DNA from: DATHTS01 sp041940425
GTDB taxonomy: Bacteria > Acidobacteriota > Blastocatellia > Pyrinomonadales > Pyrinomonadaceae
Reading direction: 5' to 3'
Assembly: GCA_041940425.1 (NCBI GenBank)
Contig: JBGTSF010000016.1
Span: forward strand, 6,714-70,713
Length of the DNA stretch: 64,000 bases
This document shows positions 48,342-57,552 of the stretch, one piece after another. Every line of letters begins with the position of its first letter. Positions within the stretch are counted from its first letter, which is position 1. Under the pieces are notes generated by a model. That model did not search any database. It was not told where the DNA came from and saw only the letters and a program-made list of their open reading frames with translations. A program made the position numbers and the translations under genes.

Positions 48342-49241
48342 TTATTTTTTGCAGACTGAAATCTGCAAATCATCGAAACGGTCTTCGTAATTTTTGGCGT
48401 AGGTTTCGATATTGGTCTTTATTTTGCCGAAAACATTGCAGAAGAAAAGTTCTTTGCTGATTTTTTCTTTCAGGAAAAGCAGCGCGTTGACCTCGCTCCA
48501 GTATTCGCGGCTTTCCCAGATTTTCATCGGTGTTCCGCCCATCCGTTCGGCGAGTTCGACGAGTTTTTCATCTTTCGCGTTATGACCGTTTTTCAGGAAT
48601 ATCGAAATATAGACGGGCGTCAGTTTGTTCCGAAGTTCAAAACTTTCCTTGTCTTCCTTGAACGTCTGATTGACGTGACCGAGCTCGTGTGCGAGCTTGG
48701 TCGCCGCCAGAATATCCCCCTCGATCGAATAGAAAGAACCGCCCGCCGAGAGCGAGTTCATCACCGGATAATAGACCGGATCGGGAAATCCTTTTTCGGG
48801 TTTGCTTCCCAGAGTAATGGTCGCGCCGACGAAATTTCCGTCTTCGTCCCACAGATAATCGTCGGTTTTCGCGCCCTGTTTTTTATCGCCGGAAATTTTG
48901 ACGGTCAGCAGAAAATTTTTATTGTTCGCATAAAAATCCCACTGCGCCCGCCCGAACTCGGTCGAAGTAAATTCGGCTTTCCATTTTTGAAATCTGTCGC
49001 GGTATTTTTTCGGAATTTCCTCTTTGATTCCGGTTTCGGATAAAGTTTTTACGGTGCGTGATGCCGGATAAAAGACCGAAGAATTTTTGAAACCCCCGAA
49101 AATTTGCCGGTCGTCATAGCTGCGGAAATTATATGTATCAGTTACGAAAAAATCGCCGCGATACGCGCCGTAAACTTCTGAAAACGCAAAACACAAACAA
49201 AAAATAAAACCCGTAAGTGAAAAAATCCTTCGCGACATCAT
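48342..49241 (-). CDS. Exported protein with HExxH motif, possible metallopeptidase
   Basis: Signal peptide IFSLTGFIFCLCFAFSEVYG. The motif AATKLAHELGHVNQTFKED contains HELGH, the zinc-binding pattern of many metallopeptidases; a third ligand is not obvious, but Glu residues follow. No other recognised domain. It is 11 bp upstream of lpxK on the same strand, so the two may be cotranscribed. Start ATG 49241 behind GGAGG. Confidence 0.65.
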   Translation of the reverse strand: MMSRRIFSLTGFIFCLCFAFSEVYGAYRGDFFVTDTYNFRSYDDRQIFGGFKNSSVFYPASRTVKTLSETGIKEEIPKKYRDRFQKWKAEFTSTEFGRAQWDFYANNKNFLLTVKISGDKKQGAKTDDYLWDEDGNFVGATITLGSKPEKGFPDPVYYPVMNSLSAGGSFYSIEGDILAATKLAHELGHVNQTFKEDKESFELRNKLTPVYISIFLKNGHNAKDEKLVELAERMGGTPMKIWESREYWSEVNALLFLKEKISKELFFCNVFGKIKTNIETYAKNYEDRFDDLQISVCKK

Positions 49242-49341
49242 TCGCTAAAACGCCTCCTGCTTGAAACTAAACAATCTTAAGTTGTTTGGAATTCTTAAAT
49301 TATAAGAACTTCGCGTCAAAGTCAAAAATTTCGCCGGAATT

Positions 49342-50427
49342 TTAAGCTTTGGATTTGTTGGTAGTTTGCAGCAGTCTTTCCAATTTTATCCGCGCTGAAC
49401 CGCTGTCAATGCTCTGTTCGGCAAGCCGCGCCGCCTGCATCGGCTGGGCGGCAAGCCCGCCGGCGATGATCGCGGCGGCGGCATTTAAAACGACCAGTGA
49501 GCGCGCTTCGTCGCGGCGTTTGCTTTCCAAAACTTCGCGGATGATCTTCGCGCTCTCGTCCGCCGATTTGGCTTTTAAATGTTTGATCTCCGATCTCTGC
49601 AAACCGAAATCTTCGGGCGAGATTTTGAATTTTTTGATCTTTCCTTTATTGAGTTCGGCGACGAATGTTTCGCCCGCGAGCGTTACCTCGTCCAAACCGT
49701 CCGCGCCGTGAACGACCCATGCGCGTTCGGTTTTCAAAAGCGCGAGCGATTTAACAATTAAATCAATCAGCGACGGATGCCATACGCCGACGAGCTGTTT
49801 TCCCGGACTCGCCGGATTCGACAAAACGCCGAGCAGATTCAAGCAAGTTCTAAAACCTAAATTTCGCCGGACATCGCCGACGAGCCTGAGATCGGGATGA
49901 AATTTCGGCGCGAACATAAAGCAAACTCCCGCGCCGCTCAAGGATGCTTGCGCGGCGGTCGGTTCGGCGGAAATATTCACGCCGAGTTTGGCGAGCGCGT
50001 CCGCGCTTCCGGTTCGACTCAATCCGGCGCGCGAAGTCTGCTTTGCCACCGTCAAACCCGCACCGGCGGCAACCAGAGCGGCGGCGGTCGAAACATTAAA
50101 GGTTTTCGCCTCGCTCGCGCCCGTCCCCGATACTTCGATCAGATTTTTCTGTCTTGATTTTATCTTGAACGCTTTTTCGCGCATCACCCGCGCCATTCCC
50201 GCGAGTTCTTCCGGCGTTTCGCCTTTTGCCGTCAGAGCCGAAAGCGCGCCCGCGATCTGCGCCGGATTCGCGTTCGCGTCGGTCAAAGCGCGGAAAAATT
50301 CCGACGCTTCATCCATTTTTAAATTCTCGCCGCGAATCAAGCGGACGAGAAAAGGAAAAAGCGGCGTGTCGGCTTTCGGATTCGTGGCGAAAGTCGGCGC
50401 GTTCATTAACCAATCGGTTTTCGGCAT
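49342..50427 (-). CDS. trpD: TrpD-like anthranilate phosphoribosyltransferase family protein with altered active site
   Basis: The fold and order match TrpD: FLVRLIRGENLKMDEASEFF, FNVSTAAALVAAGAGLTVAK, GSADALAKLGVN, MFAPKFHPDLRLVGDVRRNL, VVHGADGLDEVTLAG. Two key motifs differ: the GTGGDG of the PRPP loop is GTGASEAKTFN and the anthranilate-site KHGNR is KQTSR. A trpG-like gene lies 200 bp away on the same strand, supporting a tryptophan link, but a TrpD2-like role or another acceptor cannot be excluded. Start ATG 50427. Confidence 0.8.
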   Translation of the reverse strand: MPKTDWLMNAPTFATNPKADTPLFPFLVRLIRGENLKMDEASEFFRALTDANANPAQIAGALSALTAKGETPEELAGMARVMREKAFKIKSRQKNLIEVSGTGASEAKTFNVSTAAALVAAGAGLTVAKQTSRAGLSRTGSADALAKLGVNISAEPTAAQASLSGAGVCFMFAPKFHPDLRLVGDVRRNLGFRTCLNLLGVLSNPASPGKQLVGVWHPSLIDLIVKSLALLKTERAWVVHGADGLDEVTLAGETFVAELNKGKIKKFKISPEDFGLQRSEIKHLKAKSADESAKIIREVLESKRRDEARSLVVLNAAAAIIAGGLAAQPMQAARLAEQSIDSGSARIKLERLLQTTNKSKA

Positions 50428-50470
50428 AAGCTGGATTATAAAAGATTTGCCAAGTTTATTGAAATTCAAT

Positions 50471-50580
50471 TTTTTGCCCGCGAATTACACGAATAAACAC
50501 GAATAATTAAAAATTTTGAACAATGATCTTTAAAACAAATTCTGATTTGTGAAGATTCGTTTAATTCGTGGGCAAAAATT
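50471..50580. repeat. Palindrome of 9-nt units (CACGAAT type) between trpD and trpG
   Basis: TTTTTGCCCGCGAATTACAC and two AAACACGAAT units (50471-50505) face AAGATTCGTTTAATTCGTGG and GCAAAAATT (50552-50580). The right arm has one unit fewer. No gene is present in this 196-bp gap. Confidence 0.82.
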
Positions 50581-50623
50581 CTTAAACCGGAAAAGTGAAG
50601 GAGATTTTCGCAGAGAAATTATC

Positions 50624-51190
50624 TCAAATTTCGAGAAAATTCCGCAAGAGTTTTTTGCCTTCGGGCGTGAGAATGGATTCGGGATGAAACTGCACGCCTT
50701 CGATCTTGAGATTTTTATGACGCAAGCCCATAACTAAGCCGTCGGCTGATTCGGCGGAAATTTCCAGACATTCGGGCAGAGAATCGCGCTCGACGATCAA
50801 GGAATGATAACGTCCGGCTTCAAAATTTTGCGGCAAATCCTTAAAAAGAGTTTTCCCGTCGTGAATAATTTCAACCGGCTTTCCGTGAACCGGCAGAGGT
50901 GCGCGAATAACCCGCCCGCCGAAAATCTGACCGATCGCCTGATGACCGAGACACACGCCCAAGACAGGAATTTGCTCGCTGAATTTCTTTAAAACTTCCA
51001 GAGAAACGCCCGCATCGTCCGGCGTTCCCGGTCCGGGCGAAATCAAAATTTTGTCGGGTTTTATTTCATTTTCGATTTCTTCAAGCGTAATTTCATCATT
51101 CCGAAAAACACGCATCTCCGCGCCAAGTTCGCCCAGGTATTGCACGAGGTTGTAAGTAAAAGAATCGTAATTGTCTATGACGAGAAGCAT
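50624..51190 (-). CDS. trpG: Anthranilate/aminodeoxychorismate synthase glutamine amidotransferase subunit
   Basis: Class I glutamine amidotransferase that supplies ammonia to TrpE or PabB. Motifs: LLVIDNYDSFTYNLVQYLGE, ILISPGPGTPDDAG, the nucleophile Cys in VLGVCLGHQAIGQIFGG and His/Glu in IEGVQFHPESILTPEGKKLL. The length of 188 residues is typical. TrpG and PabA cannot be separated by sequence; the nearby TrpD-like gene favours TrpG. Start ATG 51190; the upstream extension is repeat DNA. Confidence 0.92.
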   Translation of the reverse strand: MLLVIDNYDSFTYNLVQYLGELGAEMRVFRNDEITLEEIENEIKPDKILISPGPGTPDDAGVSLEVLKKFSEQIPVLGVCLGHQAIGQIFGGRVIRAPLPVHGKPVEIIHDGKTLFKDLPQNFEAGRYHSLIVERDSLPECLEISAESADGLVMGLRHKNLKIEGVQFHPESILTPEGKKLLRNFLEI

Positions 51191-51193
51191 AAG

Positions 51194-51266
51194 AATCGTA
51201 AATCGTGAATCGTAAATCGTAAATCGGTTTTTTCTATTCACGATTCACGATTCACGATTCACGACT
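51194..51266. repeat. Inverted repeat of 7-nt units filling the spoIID-trpG gap
   Basis: AATCGTA/AATCGTG units (51194-51226) face CACGATT units (51241-51266). One end begins 3 bp from the trpG start codon and the other touches the stop codon of the SpoIID-type gene, so it occupies the entire intergenic region. Confidence 0.88.
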
Positions 51267-53635
51267 CAATAAGCCTTTGTTAAATCAATTCCGGTGTAAT
51301 AATGCTTCAAAATCGCTTCGTATTTCAAACCCATTTTTGCCAGACCGTAAGCACCGTATTGACACATTCCAACGCCGTGTCCCCAGCCGCGTCCCGTAAA
51401 GGAATATGAAACGACGCGACCGTTTGCGCCGTAGCGTTTGTCCATAAAAAATAGCTGTTCTCTGAGGCGCAGAGCCGAACGGATCTTTCCGCCTTTGAGC
51501 GATTTTACGCCGTTCGTGCCGATGATTTCTAATTCGATCGGTCGGCGCGAATAGCCTTTTTGTTTGATATTGACATCAATCAAAGTTCCGATGCCGCGAA
51601 CGTAGCGCGACAGGCGCGACTGAACGGCGGACGCGGAAAGATTCGCATTCCACATCGTAAACGGCGACATTTTTTCGGCGACGGTCGGCTCGTTCGTCGG
51701 CGCGATTTCGAGATAAAAAACCGCGCCGCTCGCGTCCGTCTGATAGCGCACATTTTCGCCGCCGATCAGAGCGGTTTCTTTCATCTGGTAAAAATCTTTG
51801 CCGAATTGCCGGAACAGAAAAACGTCAGGACGAACGATCAAAGTCCGCGAGCTTCTGCCGGATTTTAAAGTTAATTTTCCGTCATCTGAGGGTTGCGCCG
51901 TTCCGCTCTGCAAAATGGGCGACCATTTTTTCTTTTCGTAAATTTGATTGATTAATTTTAGAAAACGCGCCCGCGTCAGCGGTTTATTCGGCTTCATCGT
52001 CAGATCGGGATAGATCGAAAGCCAGCCGTCGCGCATTAAGATGGCAAGGTCGGCGCGGCGTTCTTTCGGGATTTCCGCCGCGTCCGCGAATGAAAGATGA
52101 TAATTGATGTCGGATTCGGACAAAAGCGTGTCGGCGTAATTAGGTTCATAAATCCAGCTTGCAAGGAGTTTTGACAATTCGATCGGTTTCGCCGTGTCTT
52201 TCGTTACGTTCGGATAAGTTTTCCCGAAACGCCCTGCCAGATTGTTCAGCCAGTTTGAAATTTCGTTCGTGTTCGGTTCGCTTTCAAACCATTCGTCAGT
52301 CAATTGCGCAGACGAAAGGTAAAAGTTGTTGACGGCTAATTGCGACATCAATCTGACCAATTCAATATTTTCGTCTTTTTCGATCTTTGCCGGAAGACGC
52401 GAAGTTTTTATCAGAAAAGGCTCGAAATGTTTGCGACCTTCGAGCGAGCATTCCACGCCGCGCAGGTAAGGTTCGTTAAACTCGAAAATGTTTTCCGAAT
52501 TTTCCGTCCGACCGCCGCAGGTCGAAGTGTAAAGCGCGTTGATCGGTTTGCCGTTATGCGTGGCGACGATGCCTTTAGTTTCCAGAACGGCTTGCGTTCC
52601 CATCCGCGATTCTACCGAAACGCCTTTGTAAACCTGCGACCAGACGGTCGGCAGCATATCGAAACCCTGCGATGCGTAACCGTTAATATTCGCCACGGCG
52701 TAAGTCCGCGCGGCGACCGCCTGCGCCTTTTGCGCTTCTAATTGCGGCAAGCTGAGTTCAGCCGGAACAACGCCGAGCAGATAATCTTCCATCGGCACGA
52801 CATTGACGACCGTCAGAGTTCCTTTGGAATTAACGAAAACCTCGATCTTCCCGCGATACGATTTGCCGTTTAATTTGACAGGTGTGGAGCGGTCGTTGAA
52901 CGAACCGAACGCGACCGGTTTTAATGAAGAAAATTTTGCCGCTTCGCCCGCGCCGCTGACAATTACTTCGCGCAGATTCGCATTGACATTGACATCATTG
53001 GTTGAAGCGACAGAAGCGGTCGCCGCAACATTATTCGGATTTGAATCCACGACACGCGGGCGATTATTTACGCCCAAGCTCCTGACATCGGATTTCGGAT
53101 TTCGCGCGATCTGATTTGAAAGCCGGACGGCTTCTTCCGACGGCTGCGTGATTTTTTCCGTAACGATTGTTACGTCCGTCACGCCTTTTTCATCGAGCTT
53201 TGCTTTAAATTCGTCCGCTTCTTCGATGGATTCGCGCGCGTCGCCGATGCGGATTTTCCATGTGTTGGTCGCCGTGTCGAGTTGGAAAGTGGTTTTTTCA
53301 CCCGTCGTTTCTCTAATGTCTTTGGCGATATTCGCGGCGACTTCCGCCGATTCGAGATTCTGAATTTCAAAATTGTAAACCTCGATCTCCGGCGGACGAT
53401 ACGAACGCGCCGAAACCGTTATTTTATTTGTCGCCAAAAATCTGTTTTGCTCATCGGGACTCGCGGCGATAAGCTGCGTATCGGTCGTCGTGATCGAAAC
53501 GTAACGCGCGTTCGTCGCCAAACCGATGCGGATCAGAGGCTCTCGCGTCAGTTGAACAAATCCGGTTTCGGCATTTAATTGAGTGGTCAGAAAAATCGTC
53601 AAAAGCGTGTAGAAAACAAAGCGGCACAAATTCAT
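51266..53635 (-). CDS. SpoIID/LytB-domain exported protein with SPOR-like and SLH-like modules
   Basis: Signal FVFYTLLTIFLTTQLNAE. A SPOR-like region covers about 95-175 (YNFEIQNLESAEVAANIAKD). The SpoIID domain starts near 255 (GKSYRGKIEVFVNSKGTLTV; PMEDYLLGVVPAELSLPQLE; EAQKAQAVAARTYAVAN) and ends GRGWGHGVGMCQYGAYGLAK. An insertion near 530-590 resembles an S-layer-homology module (RADLAILMRDGWLSIYPDLT). SpoIID proteins cleave or stimulate cleavage of peptidoglycan glycan strands. 789 residues is long for the family. Its stop codon touches the trpG-side repeat. Confidence 0.88.
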   Translation of the reverse strand: MNLCRFVFYTLLTIFLTTQLNAETGFVQLTREPLIRIGLATNARYVSITTTDTQLIAASPDEQNRFLATNKITVSARSYRPPEIEVYNFEIQNLESAEVAANIAKDIRETTGEKTTFQLDTATNTWKIRIGDARESIEEADEFKAKLDEKGVTDVTIVTEKITQPSEEAVRLSNQIARNPKSDVRSLGVNNRPRVVDSNPNNVAATASVASTNDVNVNANLREVIVSGAGEAAKFSSLKPVAFGSFNDRSTPVKLNGKSYRGKIEVFVNSKGTLTVVNVVPMEDYLLGVVPAELSLPQLEAQKAQAVAARTYAVANINGYASQGFDMLPTVWSQVYKGVSVESRMGTQAVLETKGIVATHNGKPINALYTSTCGGRTENSENIFEFNEPYLRGVECSLEGRKHFEPFLIKTSRLPAKIEKDENIELVRLMSQLAVNNFYLSSAQLTDEWFESEPNTNEISNWLNNLAGRFGKTYPNVTKDTAKPIELSKLLASWIYEPNYADTLLSESDINYHLSFADAAEIPKERRADLAILMRDGWLSIYPDLTMKPNKPLTRARFLKLINQIYEKKKWSPILQSGTAQPSDDGKLTLKSGRSSRTLIVRPDVFLFRQFGKDFYQMKETALIGGENVRYQTDASGAVFYLEIAPTNEPTVAEKMSPFTMWNANLSASAVQSRLSRYVRGIGTLIDVNIKQKGYSRRPIELEIIGTNGVKSLKGGKIRSALRLREQLFFMDKRYGANGRVVSYSFTGRGWGHGVGMCQYGAYGLAKMGLKYEAILKHYYTGIDLTKAY

Positions 53636-53683
53636 AACTTTTATGATAAAAAAAAATCGCTGAAATGGCTACATTTTTAGCTT

Positions 53684-53775
53684 AAAAAATTAACAGGGAT
53701 GAACAGGATTTACTGGATAAATTAAAAAGATCGGCATTAGCATTTTTCTTATCTCGTCCATCCCTGTAAATTTTT
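53684..53775. repeat. Degenerate palindrome (ACAGGGATG type)
   Basis: AATTAACAGGGATGAACAGG (53688 on) faces CGTCCATCCCTGTAAATTT. Inner parts of the arms no longer match well, so this looks like a decayed copy. It lies between divergent SpoIID-type and hydrolase genes. Confidence 0.7.
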
Positions 53776-53840
53776 TTTTGTAAAATGTTTGCGCTTTCTC
53801 GGTTCAAAAAGCGATACTGAAAATAAACAGGAGAAATTTT

Positions 53841-54704
53841 ATGCAGAAACAGATCGAACAAGCGGTGGCGGAATATACTTCCGAAAAACTCGACCGGCGC
53901 GGATTTCTTTCGCGTCTCGTCGCCCTGACCGGAACTTACGCGGCGGCGCATCTTTTGCTCGAACAGACGGGACTGGCGCAGACGGTTTTGTCCGACAAGG
54001 AATCGAAAAAAGCGAATGTCGAATCCGGCGCGGTCGAATACAAAAACGGCGATGTGAAACTTTCGGGCTATCTGAGCAAGCCTCTGAAAAAAGGAAAATA
54101 TCCGGCGATTCTCGTCATTCACGAAAATCGCGGACTTAACGAACACACGCGCGATGTCGCCCGCCGTTTTGCCGCCGCAGGTTTTGTCGCGCTCGCTTCG
54201 GACGCGCTTTCGCGCAAAGGCGGAACGGCTTCGTTTGAAACACCGGAAAAAGCGCGTGAAGCTTTTTCCTCTTTGAATATGACGGAAGTGATGAGCGATC
54301 TGAATGCGGGTTTGAATTTCTTGAATTCGCACAAAAATGTCAAAAAAGGACAGCTCGCGTCAATCGGTTTCTGCTGGGGCGGAGCGCGTTCGTTCAAACT
54401 GGCGACCGAGCAGAACGATCTGAAAGCCGCAGTCGTTTTTTACGGAACCGCGCCTTCGGAAGAAGAATTAGCGAAAGTTCATGTTCCCGTCCTCGGCATC
54501 TACGGCTCGGAAGACGAACGCATCACATCGAAAGTGCCGGAAGTCGCCGCCGCGATGAAAAAATATAAGAAGGAATACGAATACAAAATCTACGAGGGCG
54601 CGCAACACGCTTTTTTCAACGACACGGGCAACCGCTACGACGCGGAAGCCGCAAAAGACGCCTGGGCGCGGACGCTCGCGTTTTTGAAAAAGAATGTGAA
54701 GTAG
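53841..54704 (+). CDS. Exported dienelactone hydrolase family protein
   Basis: A Tat-like signal (KLDRRGFLSRLVALTGTYAA) suggests export. The hydrolase core shows AILVIHENRGLNEHTRDVAR, the nucleophile Cys in IGFCWGGARSF, Asp in YGSEDERI and His in AQHAFFNDTGNRY. Such enzymes hydrolyse lactone or ester bonds; the substrate is unknown. ATG 53841 follows AGGAG. Confidence 0.92.
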   Translation: MQKQIEQAVAEYTSEKLDRRGFLSRLVALTGTYAAAHLLLEQTGLAQTVLSDKESKKANVESGAVEYKNGDVKLSGYLSKPLKKGKYPAILVIHENRGLNEHTRDVARRFAAAGFVALASDALSRKGGTASFETPEKAREAFSSLNMTEVMSDLNAGLNFLNSHKNVKKGQLASIGFCWGGARSFKLATEQNDLKAAVVFYGTAPSEEELAKVHVPVLGIYGSEDERITSKVPEVAAAMKKYKKEYEYKIYEGAQHAFFNDTGNRYDAEAAKDAWARTLAFLKKNVK

Positions 54705-54754
54705 TTTTGTGATTTAGAGATATTTTTCAAAGTTTGAAATTTTTCACTTTCCAT

Positions 54755-54806
54755 AAACGGCTCGGTAAAATCAACATTCACAAAAAATTTTATCGAGCCG
54801 TTTTTA
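54755..54806. terminator. Terminator between convergent genes
   Basis: AAACGGCTCGGTAAAAT pairs with ATTTTATCGAGCCGTTT (one bulge) and is followed by a T-run on the + strand. Confidence 0.82.
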
Positions 54807-54825
54807 TGAAGATTTTACCTATAGC

Positions 54826-55158
54826 TTAAGACTTCAGCATTTTCCAGATTTCAGCATCAATTTTTTCCAAATCTTCGCTCGACAGTTTTCCGATTTTCTT
54901 AATAATCCGATTTTTATCAATCGCCCGCATCTGAAAAATCATCACGATTGAGGTTTGAGTCAAACCGTTTTCATTCGTCGGTTTGACTTCGACGGAAAAT
55001 GCGAAACGTGAAGCATTAAGATTTGAAGTTACGGGCGCGACCATTAACATCGGCTCGCCCGCTAGATCGGTTTGCACGGCAACCGCCGGACGGCGACCGC
55101 TTTGTTCGCGTCCCGCGCTGGTCGGCAAACTCACAAGTAAAACATCGCCGCGAGCCAT
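54826..55158 (-). CDS. MazF/PemK-type mRNA interferase
   Basis: Toxin of a type II toxin-antitoxin pair: ARGDVLLVSLPTSAGREQSG, RRPAVAVQTDL, MLMVAPVTSNLNASRFAFSV, TSIVMIFQMRAIDKNRIIKK. Full length at 110 residues. Its ATG shares one base with the antitoxin stop codon (TGATG), so translation is coupled. Confidence 0.9.
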   Translation of the reverse strand: MARGDVLLVSLPTSAGREQSGRRPAVAVQTDLAGEPMLMVAPVTSNLNASRFAFSVEVKPTNENGLTQTSIVMIFQMRAIDKNRIIKKIGKLSSEDLEKIDAEIWKMLKS

Positions 55159-55361
55159 CAAGATTTTTCCTCTAAATCTTTCTCGAATTTCAGAAAATCT
55201 TCATCGCTTGCCGCGTCCCACTGCGCGATTTCCGCCTGCAAATCTTCGTCGCTGTCGGTTTCGATTATGATACGAACGCGCTCGTGTTCCTTGATCGTGT
55301 CGGGAACGCTTGAAACTGGTTTGAAAATTCCGTTTTCGTAGATTGCTTCGAGTGTTGTCAT
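55158..55361 (-). CDS. DUF104-like antitoxin
   Basis: 67 residues: LEAIYENGIFKPVSSVPDTI plus an acidic C-terminal helix (DEDLQAEIAQWDAASDEDFL), the layout of AF2212/DUF104-type antitoxins. It directly precedes and overlaps the MazF-type gene. Confidence 0.8.
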   Translation of the reverse strand: MTTLEAIYENGIFKPVSSVPDTIKEHERVRIIIETDSDEDLQAEIAQWDAASDEDFLKFEKDLEEKS

Positions 55362-55413
55362 AGCAAGAATTTTATCATTAAAGATGATTGTCTGATACTT
55401 TTATATACAAAAA

Positions 55414-56070
55414 TTAAAGTTCATTATTAAAGAGTCTTTTGATAATTGAAATACGTTCTTCAATTCTTGGAACATCAACATTGATTGTTTCATTGGGTAG
55501 TGAACGAAGATAATCTGAAACTGAAAAAACAAAAGCTCGTTCAAAATGACTTTTAGTTTTGACTTCAAAAAAGGGTTCACTTTTACCTGTAGGATGAATC
55601 ACAAACCAATAAACTATTAGCGGTTTGACAATGCAATTTTCAATTGGAGAACGCATAACTGACAAGACTTTGTTAACTTTTGCATCACGGAATTTACCAT
55701 TCTCTTCGTCCCATTGTTCAGCCCACCTAGTAATCTTTGCGTTTTGTATTTGCTCATCTGTCGCATCAAGCGGTAAATGTTTACCTCCAATAGAATGTGC
55801 CGACCAGTTTTTTACTTCAACTTGGAAAAGCCAGTTCTTATCGCTACTCTTGACAAACAACCACTTATCTAACCATTTTCCTTTTTTCATTCCTTCTGTA
55901 CAAGATTCATTGCGGACAGTAACTAATAATCCTGTTGAATGTAAATAATGACAAAGAACAGCTATTGCAAAATCTTCCCCAATTAGTCCTGTAATAGCAG
56001 AAACGTGTTTGGCATTTTCAGGGTTTACCTCATCATAAAATCTCAATATTTCTTTTATATTTAACTCCAT
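55414..56070 (-). CDS. AT-rich unknown protein, possible PD-(D/E)XK nuclease fold
   Basis: 219 residues, not recognised. The segment KNWLFQVEVKNWSAHSIGG contains an E-x-K motif after a hydrophobic strand, with Asp/Glu residues upstream (GLIGEDFAIAVL), a pattern seen in restriction-like nuclease folds; this is tentative. Base composition is much more AT-rich than kmo, whose stop is only 5 bp upstream, so the gene looks acquired at the end of the kynurenine operon. Start ATG 56070. Confidence 0.55.
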   Translation of the reverse strand: MELNIKEILRFYDEVNPENAKHVSAITGLIGEDFAIAVLCHYLHSTGLLVTVRNESCTEGMKKGKWLDKWLFVKSSDKNWLFQVEVKNWSAHSIGGKHLPLDATDEQIQNAKITRWAEQWDEENGKFRDAKVNKVLSVMRSPIENCIVKPLIVYWFVIHPTGKSEPFFEVKTKSHFERAFVFSVSDYLRSLPNETINVDVPRIEERISIIKRLFNNEL

Positions 56071-56075
56071 AATCT

Positions 56076-57548
56076 TCAAGTAATTCTTTTCACCTTTTGC
56101 ATCACTTCATTCAAATCAATTTCACTCACACCATCAATTTCCGCGCAGATTTCCATTAATAACCTATCCTGAGTGTTGCCTTTTTCTTTGGCGACCGCGT
56201 AGGGCAAGTCTTCGCGGAATGTAACCATCGAGTATTTGGAAAAGTAATCCGGGAAAGTTTGTTCTAATTTTGTTTCCAATGCGCGTTTTTTCTGAAAGAC
56301 GGGATCGGCGACCGCGTCGCGCATTTCATAGAAATTTTCCTTCGCCATATCGCAGATCGCGTCGGCGTTCGGTTTACGCTCAGCGGCAAATTCTTCAAAG
56401 ATCGCTTCCCAATTTTCTGCGTTATGTTTTCCCATAATCGAATCGAGAATGCGGCAGTCTTCAAACGCGCAGTTCATTCCCTGTCCGTAAAACGGCACCA
56501 TCGCGTGCGCCGCGTCGCCGAGCAGAAGAGCTTTCCCGCCGACATTCCAAGGGAAACATTTGATCGTGCCGAGATTTCCCGTCGGGTTGGTGAAAAATTC
56601 TTTTGTCAGATCGGGCATCAGAGGAATCGCGTCAGGGAAGTTTGTTTGGAAAAATTCGAGCAGAGATTTTTCGTCGGTTAGCTGCTCGAAACTCGGCTCT
56701 GTAGCAGAAGCCTGCGCGTCAGCAAGGGCGGAATCCGATTCAAGAGAATTTCCACCCTTGCTGACGCGCGGGTTTCCGCTTTCGTGCGCGAGAAACAGCG
56801 TGCAGGTAAAACTGCCGTCGAAATTCGGCAGGGCGATCATTAAAAACTCGTGCCGCGCCCAGATGTGCAGGGCATTTTTTTCCATTAAGAATTCGCCGTC
56901 GGCGTTTTGGCGGGCAGGATGCCCGCGCTCCAGTTCCGATGCGGGCGGAATAGATAATTCCTTGTAGCCGTGCGCGAGAAAATCCTGCGAGAAATCAAAG
57001 CGTTCGACGCATCCGCGATTGTTCAACATCGCGCGGCGGACAGCCGAGCCTGCGCCGTCAGTGGCGATCAGCGTCTCGCCTTTGACCGTAAAACGCTCGC
57101 CCGTTTTCGTGTTTTCGATCAGAGCCTCGCCCGTCGAGCAATCGAAATCAACGCATCTTTGATGAAAGAAAAATTTCGATTCCGCGTAATTGTCGGCTTC
57201 ATTTATCAAAGCGATGTTCAGACCGCCGCGCGAAACGGAATTGATATATTCGCCCTCGCGTCCCGAATACGGCAGAAATTTCGTCTCGCCCGCGACCGGA
57301 TGAATCAGGCGACCATACATCGGCACGGCTTCTTTGAGCATATACTCACTCATCCCGACCTCGCTCAGCGCGCGAATCCCGCGATCCGAAAGCGCGAGAT
57401 TGATCGAACGCCCGGCAGACATTTTCTCTTCGCGCATATCGCCGCGCGCCTCGTAAATCTCGGTTTCGATGCCGCGTTTCGCCAGGAAAAAACTAAGGAG
57501 CGAACCCGCCAGACCTGCGCCGATGATGATTACTTTTTGCTTTCTCAT
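56076..57548 (-). CDS. kmo: Kynurenine 3-monooxygenase with REP-derived insertion
   Basis: FAD-dependent hydroxylation of kynurenine to 3-hydroxykynurenine. N-terminal dinucleotide fold VIIIGAGLAGSLLSFFLAKR, RSINLALSDRGIRALSEVGM, ATDGAGSAVRRAM and the second FAD motif LLLGDAAHAMVPFYGQGMNC. Between ESGNP and FEQLTDEKSLLEFF about 27 extra residues (RVSKGGNSLESDSALADAQA plus SATEPS) are encoded by a REP-like palindrome. The rest is collinear with the family. The C-terminus reaches the unknown gene; the kinase-like gene lies 4 bp upstream. Confidence 0.93.
   Translation of the reverse strand: MRKQKVIIIGAGLAGSLLSFFLAKRGIETEIYEARGDMREEKMSAGRSINLALSDRGIRALSEVGMSEYMLKEAVPMYGRLIHPVAGETKFLPYSGREGEYINSVSRGGLNIALINEADNYAESKFFFHQRCVDFDCSTGEALIENTKTGERFTVKGETLIATDGAGSAVRRAMLNNRGCVERFDFSQDFLAHGYKELSIPPASELERGHPARQNADGEFLMEKNALHIWARHEFLMIALPNFDGSFTCTLFLAHESGNPRVSKGGNSLESDSALADAQASATEPSFEQLTDEKSLLEFFQTNFPDAIPLMPDLTKEFFTNPTGNLGTIKCFPWNVGGKALLLGDAAHAMVPFYGQGMNCAFEDCRILDSIMGKHNAENWEAIFEEFAAERKPNADAICDMAKENFYEMRDAVADPVFQKKRALETKLEQTFPDYFSKYSMVTFREDLPYAVAKEKGNTQDRLLMEICAEIDGVSEIDLNEVMQKVKRIT
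56704..56779 (-). repeat. REP-like palindrome (family 1) inside kmo
   Basis: GCAGAAGCCTGCGCGTCAGC (56704-56723) pairs with the arm ending GCGCGGGTTTCCGC (56779). It is the same family as the intergenic element at 35433-35507, with a few substitutions, and is read in frame. Confidence 0.88.
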
Positions 57549-57552
57549 TCTA

